Shown here: piece after piece, positions 15,265-23,554 of the stretch
How the letters are laid out: the number at the start of each line of letters is the position of its first letter
Numbering within the stretch: the first letter of the stretch is position 1
NCBI GenBank assembly: GCA_022844135.1
Contig: JALHMG010000043.1
Location: forward strand, 1-45,622
DNA length: 45,622 nucleotides
Direction of reading: 5' to 3'
Source: Lysobacterales bacterium
GTDB lineage: Bacteria; Pseudomonadota; Gammaproteobacteria; Xanthomonadales; SZUA-5
Notes under the pieces: model-generated
What the model saw: only the letters and a program-made list of their open reading frames with translations
Database searches by the model: none
What the model was told of the DNA's origin: nothing
Made by a program: the position numbers and the translations under genes

Positions 15265-15830
15265 TTGTCGAGCGGCGGGATGCGCAGCGTCTGGCCGGGG
15301 TAGATTTTGTCGGGATCGGACAGCATCGGTTTATTGGCCTCGAAGATCACCATGTACTTGTTGGCATTGCCATAGACCTCTTTGGCGATCTTGGACAGCG
15401 TATCGCCTTTTTCGACCACATGCGTGCGGCTCTCGAAAGCGTCTTTCTCGGCGTCTTCTTTGGTTGGCAAGGCCTCGACTGGGATCGGCGCTTCGGCAAG
15501 CACCGGTGCCGTCGATGGCGCAGCGGCGACCGGCGCCGGTGCCGGTTTGTCGAACGTCGGCGGCGAGCCAACTACCAGACGGTCTTCGACTTTCTCGACG
15601 CCCTCGACATTGCCAACCGCCAGAATGACCTTCTCTTTGGTGGCTTTATCCTTCACCCAGCCGGCGGCGACCAGCACTTCGCCCTCCAGCCAATAATGGA
15701 TGTGATCCACCGGCAGCCCCACCTTACGCACATGGTCTTTCACCAAAGCGCCCAGATTCGGCACTTCCGAGGGCTTCTTGCCGCCGAATAACTTCGCACC
15801 AGCGGTTGCTACAAAGCTGAAGAGTCCCAT
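15261..15830 (-). CDS. LysM and BON domain protein
   Basis: A 189-residue protein. Residues 1-90 include the BON-like segment (PVDHIHYWLEGEVLVAAGWV, VILAVGNVEGVEKVEDRL). A linker rich in Pro and Ala follows (about 95-130). The C-terminal LysM module is THVVEKGDTLSKIAKEVYGN...YPGQTLRIP (about 138-186). This matches the YgaU/LysM-BON family, in which LysM binds peptidoglycan; E. coli YgaU binds potassium. No clear signal peptide is seen, only a short hydrophobic start MGLFSFVATAGAKLFGG. The ATG at 15830 has GGAG eight bases upstream and is preferred over an in-frame ATG at 15860. Confidence 0.87.
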   Translation of the reverse strand: MGLFSFVATAGAKLFGGKKPSEVPNLGALVKDHVRKVGLPVDHIHYWLEGEVLVAAGWVKDKATKEKVILAVGNVEGVEKVEDRLVVGSPPTFDKPAPAPVAAAPSTAPVLAEAPIPVEALPTKEDAEKDAFESRTHVVEKGDTLSKIAKEVYGNANKYMVIFEANKPMLSDPDKIYPGQTLRIPPLDK

Positions 15831-15867
15831 GTTGCGCTCCGGGTTGGTTTTGGGATGCACGACTATG

Positions 15868-15899
15868 CCATTGTTGGTTGACGCTTGTTGGTTGGTCTG
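15868..15899. repeat. Degenerate heptamer array (TTGTTGG-like)
   Basis: Units TTGTTGG, TTGACGC, TTGTTGG and TTGGTCT run in 7-base phase in the divergent spacer between lysM and hemH, within the likely promoter area of both genes. Confidence 0.55.
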
Positions 15900-15970
15900 C
15901 CCAGCGATTCGCGCGATGGTTTGGCGCTTTCACCACGCCAAGTGCGCGGCGCTTGTGGCATAACGCGTGG

Positions 15971-17050
15971 ATGAACTATCTAGGCATCGACGAAAAAACG
16001 GGTCACGCAGCGCCGCCGAGGCGAACGCTGCTGCTGGTCAATCTGGGCACGCCAAGCGCGCCGACGACGGCGGCAGTGCGCGCCTATCTCGCCGAATTCC
16101 TCAGCGATCCGCGCGTGATCGAGGCGCCGCGCTGGCTGTGGTGGCTGATCTTGCACGGCGTGATCTTGCGCATCCGCCCGCAGCGTTCGGCACGCGCGTA
16201 CCAGCAGATCTGGACTGAGCAAGGTTCGCCGCTGCTGTTGCATTCGCAGGCGCTGCGCGCTGCGGTGGCCGAGCGCCTGCCGGATTGGCGCGTCGAGCTG
16301 GCGATGAGCTATGGCGCGCCGAATCTTCGCGATGTTCTCGATCGACTCCGGCAACAGGGGACGCGCGAATTGGCAGTGTTGCCGCTCTATCCGCAGTATT
16401 CGGGCAGCACGACAGCCTCGGTGTTCGACGCGGTCGCAAAACTCCTGTCGCGTTGGCGGATGGTGCCACGCTTGGCGTTCATTCCGCACTACCATGACCA
16501 CAGCGGCTATCTGGACGCGCTGGCGGAAAGCGTGCGCATGCACTGGCAGGCGCACGGTCGTGGCGACAAACTGGTGCTGAGTTTTCATGGCGTGCCGCGG
16601 CGCTATTTGCGTAACGGCGATCCGTACTTTTGCCAATGCCATGCCACCGCAAGGCGGCTACGCGAGCGCTTGCAGTTGTCCGAGAACGAGGTCGTGACGA
16701 CATTTCAGTCGCGCGTGGGCCGCGAAGTCTGGTTGCAGCCCTACACCGACAAAACGCTGCTCGATCTGGCGCGTGCCGGCGTCAAAACACTGGATGTGAT
16801 CTGTCCTGGGTTTGCTGTCGATTGTCTTGAAACGCTGGAAGAGATCGCCGAGCAGAATGCGCACGCGTTCATCGCCGCCGGCGGCCAGACGCTACGCTAC
16901 ATTCCCGCGCTCAACGCCAGCGCCGCACACGCCGATGCGTTGGCGGATGTGGTCCGCAAATCGTCGGGAATGCCGCTCGTCCCCAGCGATGCCGACGCGC
17001 CAGCATTGGCGGCGAAGTTGCGCGCCGCGCAACCCTGGATCGACGCATGA
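15971..17050 (+). CDS. hemH: Ferrochelatase
   Basis: A 359-residue ferrochelatase, which inserts ferrous iron into protoporphyrin IX at the end of haem synthesis. Landmarks are LLLVNLGTPSAPT (about 20-32), FLSDPRVIE, SAMSYG-like VELAMSYGAPN, LPLYPQYSGSTTASV, the active-site SFHGVPRRY with its conserved histidine, CQCHATARRL, and CPGFAVDCLETLEEI with the catalytic-region glutamates. ATG 15971 starts MNYLGIDEKTG; the frame extends upstream, but the extra residues are not family-like. Its stop overlaps the next gene's ATG by four bases. Confidence 0.97.
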   Translation: MNYLGIDEKTGHAAPPRRTLLLVNLGTPSAPTTAAVRAYLAEFLSDPRVIEAPRWLWWLILHGVILRIRPQRSARAYQQIWTEQGSPLLLHSQALRAAVAERLPDWRVELAMSYGAPNLRDVLDRLRQQGTRELAVLPLYPQYSGSTTASVFDAVAKLLSRWRMVPRLAFIPHYHDHSGYLDALAESVRMHWQAHGRGDKLVLSFHGVPRRYLRNGDPYFCQCHATARRLRERLQLSENEVVTTFQSRVGREVWLQPYTDKTLLDLARAGVKTLDVICPGFAVDCLETLEEIAEQNAHAFIAAGGQTLRYIPALNASAAHADALADVVRKSSGMPLVPSDADAPALAAKLRAAQPWIDA

Positions 17051-17877
17051 GCGAGAACTTCAAGCGCAGCGCCAGTGGTCAGCGCTGGGAAGGTTTGCGC
17101 TGGGGCAAGGAAGGCGACGCGCCGACCTTGCTGCTGCACGGCTGGCTCGATAACGCCGCGAGTTTCTCCGCCCTGGCGCCGTTGCTGCCGGGGTATCGGG
17201 TGGCCGCAGATCTGCCGGGCCATGGGCGCAGCTTTCATCGTCCGGCGGGAACCTGGTACCACTTCATCGATTATGTGTTCGATGTCGTGTCCTTGATCGA
17301 CGCGTTCGGCTGGAAGCGCCTGACACTGATCGGTCACTCGATGGGCGGCGCGATTGCGACACTGATCGCTGCCGCATACCCGGATCGCATCGACCGGCTG
17401 GTGCTGATCGAGGCGCTTGGACCTTTGTCGCGCGACAGCCAGGATCTGGCGGGCGATTTGCGCAAGGCGATGGATGCGCGGCGCCTGCTGGCGGGCAAAC
17501 GACTGACCGTGCACGCCAATATCGACTCGGCTGTGCGTGCGCGAATCGCTGCAGGCGATCTTGGCGAGCGCGCCGCGCGTACGCTGGTCGAACGTGCGCT
17601 CAAGCGGGTGCCAGATGGTTTTGTGTGGCGCTCCGATCCAAGGCAGACGCTCCCAACGCCCATTCGCGCCACCGAAGAGCAGTACTTGCAGTTGCTCGGC
17701 GCCATCCGTGCCCCAACGACGATCGTTCTGGCCGATCCCCAGACGCCTTACTTGAGCGGTCCGGCGGCCGACAAACGCATCGAAGCGCTGCGCCCGCAGC
17801 GTCTCGTGCGTTTGCCGGGCGGTCATCATTTGCATATGGACGATGCCGCGAGCGTGGCCACGGCGATCGGCCTTTAA
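17047..17877 (+). CDS. Alpha/beta hydrolase coupled to hemH
   Basis: A 276-residue hydrolase with LLLHGWLDNAASF (oxyanion region), DLPGHGRS, the nucleophile elbow GHSMGG (about 97-102) and the C-terminal catalytic histidine in GGHHLHMDD. This layout fits the serine-hydrolase-like (SERHL/MEST) group. It overlaps hemH in ATGA, so it should be co-translated, a pairing I have seen in Lysobacterales. No biochemical link to haem synthesis is evident. The gene ends only six bases from the convergent NlpC/P60 gene. Confidence 0.9.
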   Translation: MSENFKRSASGQRWEGLRWGKEGDAPTLLLHGWLDNAASFSALAPLLPGYRVAADLPGHGRSFHRPAGTWYHFIDYVFDVVSLIDAFGWKRLTLIGHSMGGAIATLIAAAYPDRIDRLVLIEALGPLSRDSQDLAGDLRKAMDARRLLAGKRLTVHANIDSAVRARIAAGDLGERAARTLVERALKRVPDGFVWRSDPRQTLPTPIRATEEQYLQLLGAIRAPTTIVLADPQTPYLSGPAADKRIEALRPQRLVRLPGGHHLHMDDAASVATAIGL

Positions 17878-17883
17878 CTGCCA

Positions 17884-18360
17884 TCATTCGACGCGTCGCG
17901 CGGCCAGATAACGGCTCGCCCAATAACGATCATCGAGCCTGTCCAGGCGCACTCGTCCGCCGTGGTTCGGCGCGTGGACAAAACGCCCCTCGCCGACGTA
18001 AATGCCGACGTGCGATACGCCGTTGCCGCCGGTGTCGAAAAACACCAGATCGCCCGTCTGCAGCGCTTTCCTCGACACCTTGTCGCCAGCGTATGCCAAT
18101 TGCTCGCGGGTCGATCGCGGCAGGCCGATCCCGCGCGCGTCGCGATACACGAACTGCACGAATCCCGAGCAATCGAAACCCTGTTGCGGACTGGCGCCGG
18201 CACGGACGTAAGGCGTGCCGACCAGGCCGATTGCGCGGAACGCGACGTCCTGGGCGGTCCAACCAGCCGGCAGCTGGCGCGAGGATATGGGCCTCGGCGC
18301 CGATGCGCAGGCACACAGCGCGAGCGCAAGGAGCGCCACTACGAGCTTCCTTAGCGACAT
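17884..18360 (-). CDS. NlpC/P60 family lipoprotein (peptidoglycan endopeptidase)
   Basis: A 158-residue protein with an N-terminal lipoprotein signal (LVVALLALALCAC, lipidated Cys about 18). The NlpC/P60 domain carries the catalytic cysteine in FDCSGFVQ (about 64), GDLVFF, and the histidine in VSHVGIYVG (about 117). A third polar residue is expected in FVHAPNHGG. Such enzymes cleave cell-wall peptide stems (D-glutamyl to diamino-acid bond) in the periplasm. Its start lies within the last ten bases of the large lipoprotein gene upstream, so the two are probably one operon. Confidence 0.93.
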   Translation of the reverse strand: MSLRKLVVALLALALCACASAPRPISSRQLPAGWTAQDVAFRAIGLVGTPYVRAGASPQQGFDCSGFVQFVYRDARGIGLPRSTREQLAYAGDKVSRKALQTGDLVFFDTGGNGVSHVGIYVGEGRFVHAPNHGGRVRLDRLDDRYWASRYLAARRVE

Positions 18361-21300
18361 GTTGTTCCCAGCAGTTCCGTGAGGCGCACCAGATCGAGCT
18401 GGCCAGTGCCGTAACCGGCCTGGGTGCTTTGCCACTGGATGCGCGCATTGCCATCAGCCAGTGCAATCACCTCCAGCGTGCCCCAAGGTTCGCGAACGAC
18501 GCTGGCCGGATTAAATGGCGCAAATTCGGCGCCGCGAAAACTCGTCATCGTCAGCTGCGCCCGGTCGCCCTGAATGGGCCCGGTTCCGAGCAGCCAGCGC
18601 TGGCGACCGTCGAGGTAGGCAAACCAGACGGCGATCAGTTGCGGCGATGGACCATCGAGCACTTGCCACTGCAATCCGTGGCCATCCTGCGCTGGCTGAT
18701 ACCAACTGCCGCTGCGGCATTGCGCGAATCCGGGAGCGCCCGCGCCGACACGCGTCAGCCGCGTCAGCGGCATGTTGCCACTGGAGAAACCCGCACGCGC
18801 GGTGGTCCATTCGGCGCGACCGCGGTTGGCATCGTCGAAGCGCAGGATCAGCTCGCCCCACGGCTCTGAGATCACAGAACTGGCCACATGGTTTGGCGGA
18901 AAGCCGCCACCGCGTGTGATCGTCATCGGCACCCGGACTTCATTGCCGTTAGCGGTGGCGGTGCCCACCAGCCACGCCGGTTCGCCGCCAGCGTAGGTGT
19001 ACCAGGTCACGAGCACGCCGGTCACGCCGTCGAGCTTGGTGGCTTCGATCAGCAAGCCCTGGCCATCGCGGGCAGGATCGTAGAACGTGCCCGACAGGTC
19101 GGCGCCAATGCGATAGCTCGCTACCGCATCGAAATCCACCAGCGGCGCCCGCCACACGCCGCGGCCATAAGTGAAGGCGTAAAGCTGTGGGCCGCCGGCA
19201 GCGTTCGGTGCGATCGCCAGGCGTTCCACGATCACGTTGGCGAAGCCGCCATTTTCGAGCGCCCACGACAAGCCGCCGTCGAGCGTAACGAAGACGCCGA
19301 TATCGGTGCCGATGTACAAGCGCTCGCGGTTCTGCGGATCGATGACGAGGTGGTGCACTGGCACATCGGGCAGGCGCCCGGCGCCTTGCCCGTCGATGGC
19401 GCTCCAGGTCGCGCCGGCGTCCGTCGATCGCCAGACGTGCTCGCCGCCGAACGTCGAATAGGTCGCGTACGCCACTTGCGCATCGACTGGATCGAAGATC
19501 AGCGATGACACCCAACCCTCGCGCGGCGAGCTGCGCGCAAATGCCGTGCTGCCGGTGCTGGTCGCCGCAATGGACGAGCGGAAAATGGCGCGCTGATTGC
19601 CAAGGAGCACGCGGTTGTTGTCCACCGGCGACACCGCCACGGCGGAGATGCGATCGAAAAACCCGACGCCCAGCGGCGCGCTGGCGGCGCTCCAGTTGCG
19701 CCCCTGATTGTTGCTCCGCCAAAGGCGCGTGCCGCCCGCGTACAAGCGATCCGGTGCGCGCGCATCGAGCACGAAGGGCATGATGAAAATCGACTGATCG
19801 TTGATGCCGCTTACGGCTTCGGTGAACGAGTAGCCGCCGTCCACGGATCGATGGATGTTGACGTTCTGATAGGAGACATACAGCGTGCGATCGTTGCGCG
19901 GATCGATCGCCACGCTGGCGCCATCGCCGCCGAAGATTTCGCGGAAGAACTCCGATGCCGGCTCCACGCCGAGCAGCGTGCCGTTGTCCTGTGCGCCGCC
20001 CAACCATTGGGTGCCCGTCGCGTTCACCGTGCCGGTGTAGAACTGTGCAGTCCCCAGGCCGCCTTCGAGGGTGATCCAGCGCACGCCTTGCCCGTTGGTC
20101 GGTGGTCCGCAGGCGGCGTTGGCATCGCGCCGCGTGGCATCGCTATCGTTGATCGTCTTCGCCACGCCGCCGTCGTTGACGAGATACAGCTCGCGAGTAC
20201 CTTGCGCATAGTTGGGGTGGAAGTAAATGCCATGCTGATCAGCGTGCACACCGAATGGGCTGCGCTGATCGAGCCACCACCACGACGCTTTCCCGAAACT
20301 CGCGCCGCCGTCGTCGGAGCGGTACAACTCCATGCCGCCTACCCAGACCACATCGGGGTCGAGTGGATTCACGGCAATCGCCTGGTTGTACCAGCCGGCG
20401 CTGTAGGCATAAAAGCCTCCGGTGCGGCAGCGCGGCGCGTCGAAGCCATCGGCGTAACTCAACAGGTAGGTCGACAGCGTATCGCTCGAATCGTTACGCA
20501 GGCGCGGCAACCAGGTGCGCCCACCGTCGCCGGAGCGATACAAGGCATGCAAGCCGTTGTCGTAATCGCCGCGACCGTCGCCGTTGCGGTCCGGTCCCGG
20601 GACGGTACTCGCCGCCAGGGCGTACAGAATGGCGGGATTGGAGGGTGCAACAGCGATGGACGTGCGTCCCATGCCCGGCTCGCTCAAAACCACGCTCCAC
20701 GATGGCGCGGATGCGGCGGCGTTTTCGCTACGAAACACGGTCGCCGGACAGGGGCCATCGCAGGCGGCGGGCAGGATCGTGCCGGGTAGCCAATAGCGAT
20801 CGTCGGTCGAGCGCGATGCGCAACTGGCGATCAGAATCTCATCCGGCAATAGCTCAAGATCGGTGCAACCTTCATAACGCGGATTGCCGCCGCCGTCCGT
20901 GGGTCGCAGGATCGCAACAAAACTCTGTCCGCCGTCGTTCGAGCGCCACACGCCCCTGTTGGTTGCTGCGTACAGGCGTTTGGGTTGAGTGGGCGAGACG
21001 ACGATATCGGCGACGTAGCGAAAGTCGTCGTTCGCGGTGCTCAGCAACTGCTGAAAATGCACGCCGTCGTCGACCGAGCGCAAAATACCCTGGCCCCACA
21101 TCGCAGCGTACGGCTGTGCGCTGTTGCGAAACAGCTCGCCGGTGCCGGCGTAAACGATGCGCGGATTGCCCGGCTCGAACGCCAGTGCGCCGATGTTGAC
21201 GTTGGCCGCATCGTCCGACAACGGTCGCCAGCGATCGCCGCCATCGACACTCTCCCACACGCCGCCGGAAACGCCGCCCGCCAACAGGCGCTGCGGATTG

Positions 21301-21623
21301 CGCGGATCGAACAGCAGCGAGCGCATGCGCCCGGCGACATTGCCTGGACCTAACCACTGCCAGCGAGGAGCGGTCTTCTCCGAGGCATCGATTGCGCGCC
21401 CCGCGACGGTGGAGAATCTGGGCAATTCCGATGCGGCGTGCTGCGCTTGCCGATACCACGCCGGGTCAAGCTCGCTGGCGCCTTGCGGCAAGCGCTTGTC
21501 GACGAAGTGCTGCGCGCGCTCAGCGGGTGCGTCGGGGCGCGCCCGCGGCAGCGCCTGATCTGCGATCTCAGCGCGATCGCTGCAGGCGGCGAGAACCAAT
21601 GCGATGGGGAGCCATGCGCGCAT
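18351..21623 (-). CDS. Large BNR/sortilin-type beta-propeller lipoprotein with duplicated C-terminal domain
   Basis: A 1090-residue lipoprotein (MRAWLPIALVLAAC, lipobox LAAC). From about residue 90 it has many sortilin/VPS10-like BNR motifs of the type SVDGGDRW, SNDGGQSF, SGDGGRTW, STDAGATW, the signature of Asp-box propellers. After about 820 two related modules of roughly 115 residues follow. Each begins G-S/T-W/F-Y-x-P-A-x-D-G-x-G, contains a central WYTY/WFAY...WLxGT and PWG, and ends LxRLT or LVRLT. They look like an internal duplication. CGG-AG ribosome site spacing supports ATG 21623 over the longer frame from 21680. The 5' end overlaps rluE by 56 bases. A surface or periplasmic location is expected; the function is unknown, but similar proteins are common in Lysobacterales. 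Confidence 0.85.
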   Translation of the reverse strand: MRAWLPIALVLAACSDRAEIADQALPRARPDAPAERAQHFVDKRLPQGASELDPAWYRQAQHAASELPRFSTVAGRAIDASEKTAPRWQWLGPGNVAGRMRSLLFDPRNPQRLLAGGVSGGVWESVDGGDRWRPLSDDAANVNIGALAFEPGNPRIVYAGTGELFRNSAQPYAAMWGQGILRSVDDGVHFQQLLSTANDDFRYVADIVVSPTQPKRLYAATNRGVWRSNDGGQSFVAILRPTDGGGNPRYEGCTDLELLPDEILIASCASRSTDDRYWLPGTILPAACDGPCPATVFRSENAAASAPSWSVVLSEPGMGRTSIAVAPSNPAILYALAASTVPGPDRNGDGRGDYDNGLHALYRSGDGGRTWLPRLRNDSSDTLSTYLLSYADGFDAPRCRTGGFYAYSAGWYNQAIAVNPLDPDVVWVGGMELYRSDDGGASFGKASWWWLDQRSPFGVHADQHGIYFHPNYAQGTRELYLVNDGGVAKTINDSDATRRDANAACGPPTNGQGVRWITLEGGLGTAQFYTGTVNATGTQWLGGAQDNGTLLGVEPASEFFREIFGGDGASVAIDPRNDRTLYVSYQNVNIHRSVDGGYSFTEAVSGINDQSIFIMPFVLDARAPDRLYAGGTRLWRSNNQGRNWSAASAPLGVGFFDRISAVAVSPVDNNRVLLGNQRAIFRSSIAATSTGSTAFARSSPREGWVSSLIFDPVDAQVAYATYSTFGGEHVWRSTDAGATWSAIDGQGAGRLPDVPVHHLVIDPQNRERLYIGTDIGVFVTLDGGLSWALENGGFANVIVERLAIAPNAAGGPQLYAFTYGRGVWRAPLVDFDAVASYRIGADLSGTFYDPARDGQGLLIEATKLDGVTGVLVTWYTYAGGEPAWLVGTATANGNEVRVPMTITRGGGFPPNHVASSVISEPWGELILRFDDANRGRAEWTTARAGFSSGNMPLTRLTRVGAGAPGFAQCRSGSWYQPAQDGHGLQWQVLDGPSPQLIAVWFAYLDGRQRWLLGTGPIQGDRAQLTMTSFRGAEFAPFNPASVVREPWGTLEVIALADGNARIQWQSTQAGYGTGQLDLVRLTELLGTTCR

Positions 21624-22233
21624 CGCGGCTACTCCGTGTCGGGTGCCCTCGAGAATTTGCTGCTCTTGCATGCTTTGCAAGTGAAAGAAGTTTCAGGATT
21701 TCCTCGTTGCCAAGCGCCCGCCATTGTCCGGACGCCAGCCCGTCGAGTTGTACCGAGCCGATTGCGGTACGCACCAGCCTCAGGGTCGGCAAGCCGACGG
21801 CCGCAGTCATACGCCGCACCTGTCGATTGCGGCCTTCATCGATGATCATTTCGATCCAGGCGGTGGGTATGGCAGCCCGGAAGCGTATCGGTGGATGGCG
21901 AGGCCAGAACCCAGGCTCTTCGAGACGGCGTGCGCTCAGTGCGCGTGCCGGTCCATCGTTGAGGAGAACCTCGGTCGTCAGCTTACCCAGGGACGCGTCG
22001 CTGGGCGTGCCCTCGACCTGGACCCAGTAGGTCTTTGGGATCAGCGATTTGCTCGTCAGTGCCCGGGCCAGCGGTGGCTCGTCGGTGAGCAGCAGTAAGC
22101 CTTCAGAGTCGCGATCCAGTCGCCCGGCAGGATAGATCCCAGGAAGCGGCAGGAAATCTGCCAGCGTCGCTCGGCCGCAAGAATCGGTGAATTGCGACAG
22201 CACATCGAACGGCTTGTTGAGCGCGATCAGCAT
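21568..22233 (-). CDS. rluE: 23S rRNA pseudouridine synthase, RluE type
   Basis: A 221-residue member of the RsuA/RluE family. The catalytic aspartate lies in YPAGRLDRDSEGLLLLT (about 35-51), and EGRNRQVRRMTAAVG (about 133-147) is the second hallmark. It lacks an N-terminal S4 domain, starting directly MLIALNKPFDVLSQF, as RluE does. RluE modifies U2457 of 23S rRNA. The ATG at 22233 matches the family start; a TTG at 22260 is possible but adds nothing conserved. The basic 35-residue tail overlaps the start of the following lipoprotein gene by 56 bases in another frame. Confidence 0.9.
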   Translation of the reverse strand: MLIALNKPFDVLSQFTDSCGRATLADFLPLPGIYPAGRLDRDSEGLLLLTDEPPLARALTSKSLIPKTYWVQVEGTPSDASLGKLTTEVLLNDGPARALSARRLEEPGFWPRHPPIRFRAAIPTAWIEMIIDEGRNRQVRRMTAAVGLPTLRLVRTAIGSVQLDGLASGQWRALGNEEILKLLSLAKHARAANSRGHPTRSSRDARMAPHRIGSRRLQRSR

Positions 22234-22335
22234 AACGAGGACAGGGAAGCGACCAGCCAATCAGTTCGAGGACATTGCGGACGTGCGCGTCGCTACAACC
22301 GATCGGCCCATTTCCCCGCCGCTCAACGGTCCGGA

Positions 22336-22659
22336 CTAATTGGCCAGCCCCGATCCAGACCAACGAACCTGGAAGTTCAGCACGCGCGCCGGCGAATCGC
22401 CAGACGCAGGCGCGATCGTGCAGATGAAGGTTTGCTTCTCTTCTGCACTGGTGCCGGGCTTCAGAATCATCTCGCCATTGAAGGTCAATGTGCCATCAGA
22501 CTCTGTGGTCTTGCTGTTGGAGAGCGCCTTCTCGTCGATCCGATACACCTGACCATCCAAGCGACGTTTCGCTTCATCGATACACAGACTGACGGCGCTG
22601 TCGCCGCCACCGCCGCAGCCGCTCAAAGCAACCGCCAATCCCCACCATTGCCAGCGCAT
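22336..22659 (-). CDS. Small lipoprotein
   Basis: A 107-residue protein starting MRWQWWGLAVALSGCGGGGD, a clear lipoprotein signal with lipidated Cys about 15 followed by glycines. The rest has two further cysteines (SLCIDEAKRRL and FICTI) that could form a disulphide, and a beta-rich region. I recognise no family. It is probably anchored in the outer membrane or periplasm. It lies about 100 bases upstream of rluE on the same strand. Confidence 0.7.
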   Translation of the reverse strand: MRWQWWGLAVALSGCGGGGDSAVSLCIDEAKRRLDGQVYRIDEKALSNSKTTESDGTLTFNGEMILKPGTSAEEKQTFICTIAPASGDSPARVLNFQVRWSGSGLAN

Positions 22660-22867
22660 TGATCCTCCCGGAATTCACAAACTCTTGCGCATTTGAGGGT
22701 TTGGCCACCAAACCTCAAGAGAGTTCTCCATCTGAATAGGGTGCGCCGAAAGTGCGTTTGATGCAACACCAAAGGTGCCAAATTCAAACAAGATTGCCCT
22801 TTGGGACAATATCGACAGTGGGCGTAGCGAAATAAGATTCAGCATGCTCAACACCGGGGAGGGTGCG

Positions 22868-23548
22868 ATGCGGCGATTCTTTGGGTTTTTGCTGGTGATG
22901 AACGCAGCCGCGAATGCGGCATGTGTCGATAACGTGGTGTTGGTGCATGGCAACACTGGCAGCCCAGGCGACTTCAACAACACGTACAACGAATTGCTGT
23001 TTCGCGGTTATAGCGCCAGCCAGATTTATCGGCCGAGCTGGGGCAGCAAGACCTGTGCAGCTTGCAACGATCACCACGGCAGCGAAGAGACGCCGGTCGC
23101 CACGGCACTGAGTCAAGCCAGGGCTGCGTCGTGTACCGGCAAGATTGATGTGATCGGTCATTCGATGGGCGCAACACTGGCCGCGCGGCAGATCAGCAAG
23201 CTCGGCATCGCGAGCTCCGTGCACACTTTTGTCGGCATCGCCGGCGCCTTTCGCGGTCTTTGGACCTGCGGCACCTATCCGTTCAACGTCCTGACCAGCA
23301 CCTGCGGAGCATGGGGCCTGTCGATCTCGAGCCCGTTCGTCAACAGCCTGCAGACGCAAGTGTTCGCGCAACGCGCGTACTCGATCAAATCGTGGAGCGA
23401 TCAGGTGGTTTGCGCAACCGGAATCTGTACTGTCGGCGGCGTACACAGCTCCACTGTCCCAGGCGAGATCGGGAGCAGCACCTTCGTGCTCGGGCACTTC
23501 GGATTGCTGAGCGGCACTCCGATCACTCAGGTCAATCTGATTCAGTAG
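22868..23548 (+). CDS. Secreted triacylglycerol lipase/esterase
   Basis: A 226-residue exported alpha/beta hydrolase. It starts MRRFFGFLLVMNAAANAA (signal peptide, cleavage near ACVDN), then VLVHGNTGSPGDF (oxyanion region) and the nucleophile elbow GHSMGA with S99. The catalytic histidine is probably in VLGHFGLL near the C-terminus. Cysteines in TCAACND and CGTYPFNVLTSTCG suggest disulphides, consistent with export. It resembles class 2 lipases. A GGAGG ribosome site lies just upstream of ATG 22868, which is preferred over the in-frame ATG at 22775. It ends six bases from the convergent glycerol kinase gene, a plausible partner that would use glycerol freed by lipolysis. Confidence 0.88.
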   Translation: MRRFFGFLLVMNAAANAACVDNVVLVHGNTGSPGDFNNTYNELLFRGYSASQIYRPSWGSKTCAACNDHHGSEETPVATALSQARAASCTGKIDVIGHSMGATLAARQISKLGIASSVHTFVGIAGAFRGLWTCGTYPFNVLTSTCGAWGLSISSPFVNSLQTQVFAQRAYSIKSWSDQVVCATGICTVGGVHSSTVPGEIGSSTFVLGHFGLLSGTPITQVNLIQ

Positions 23549-23554
23549 TCGCGA

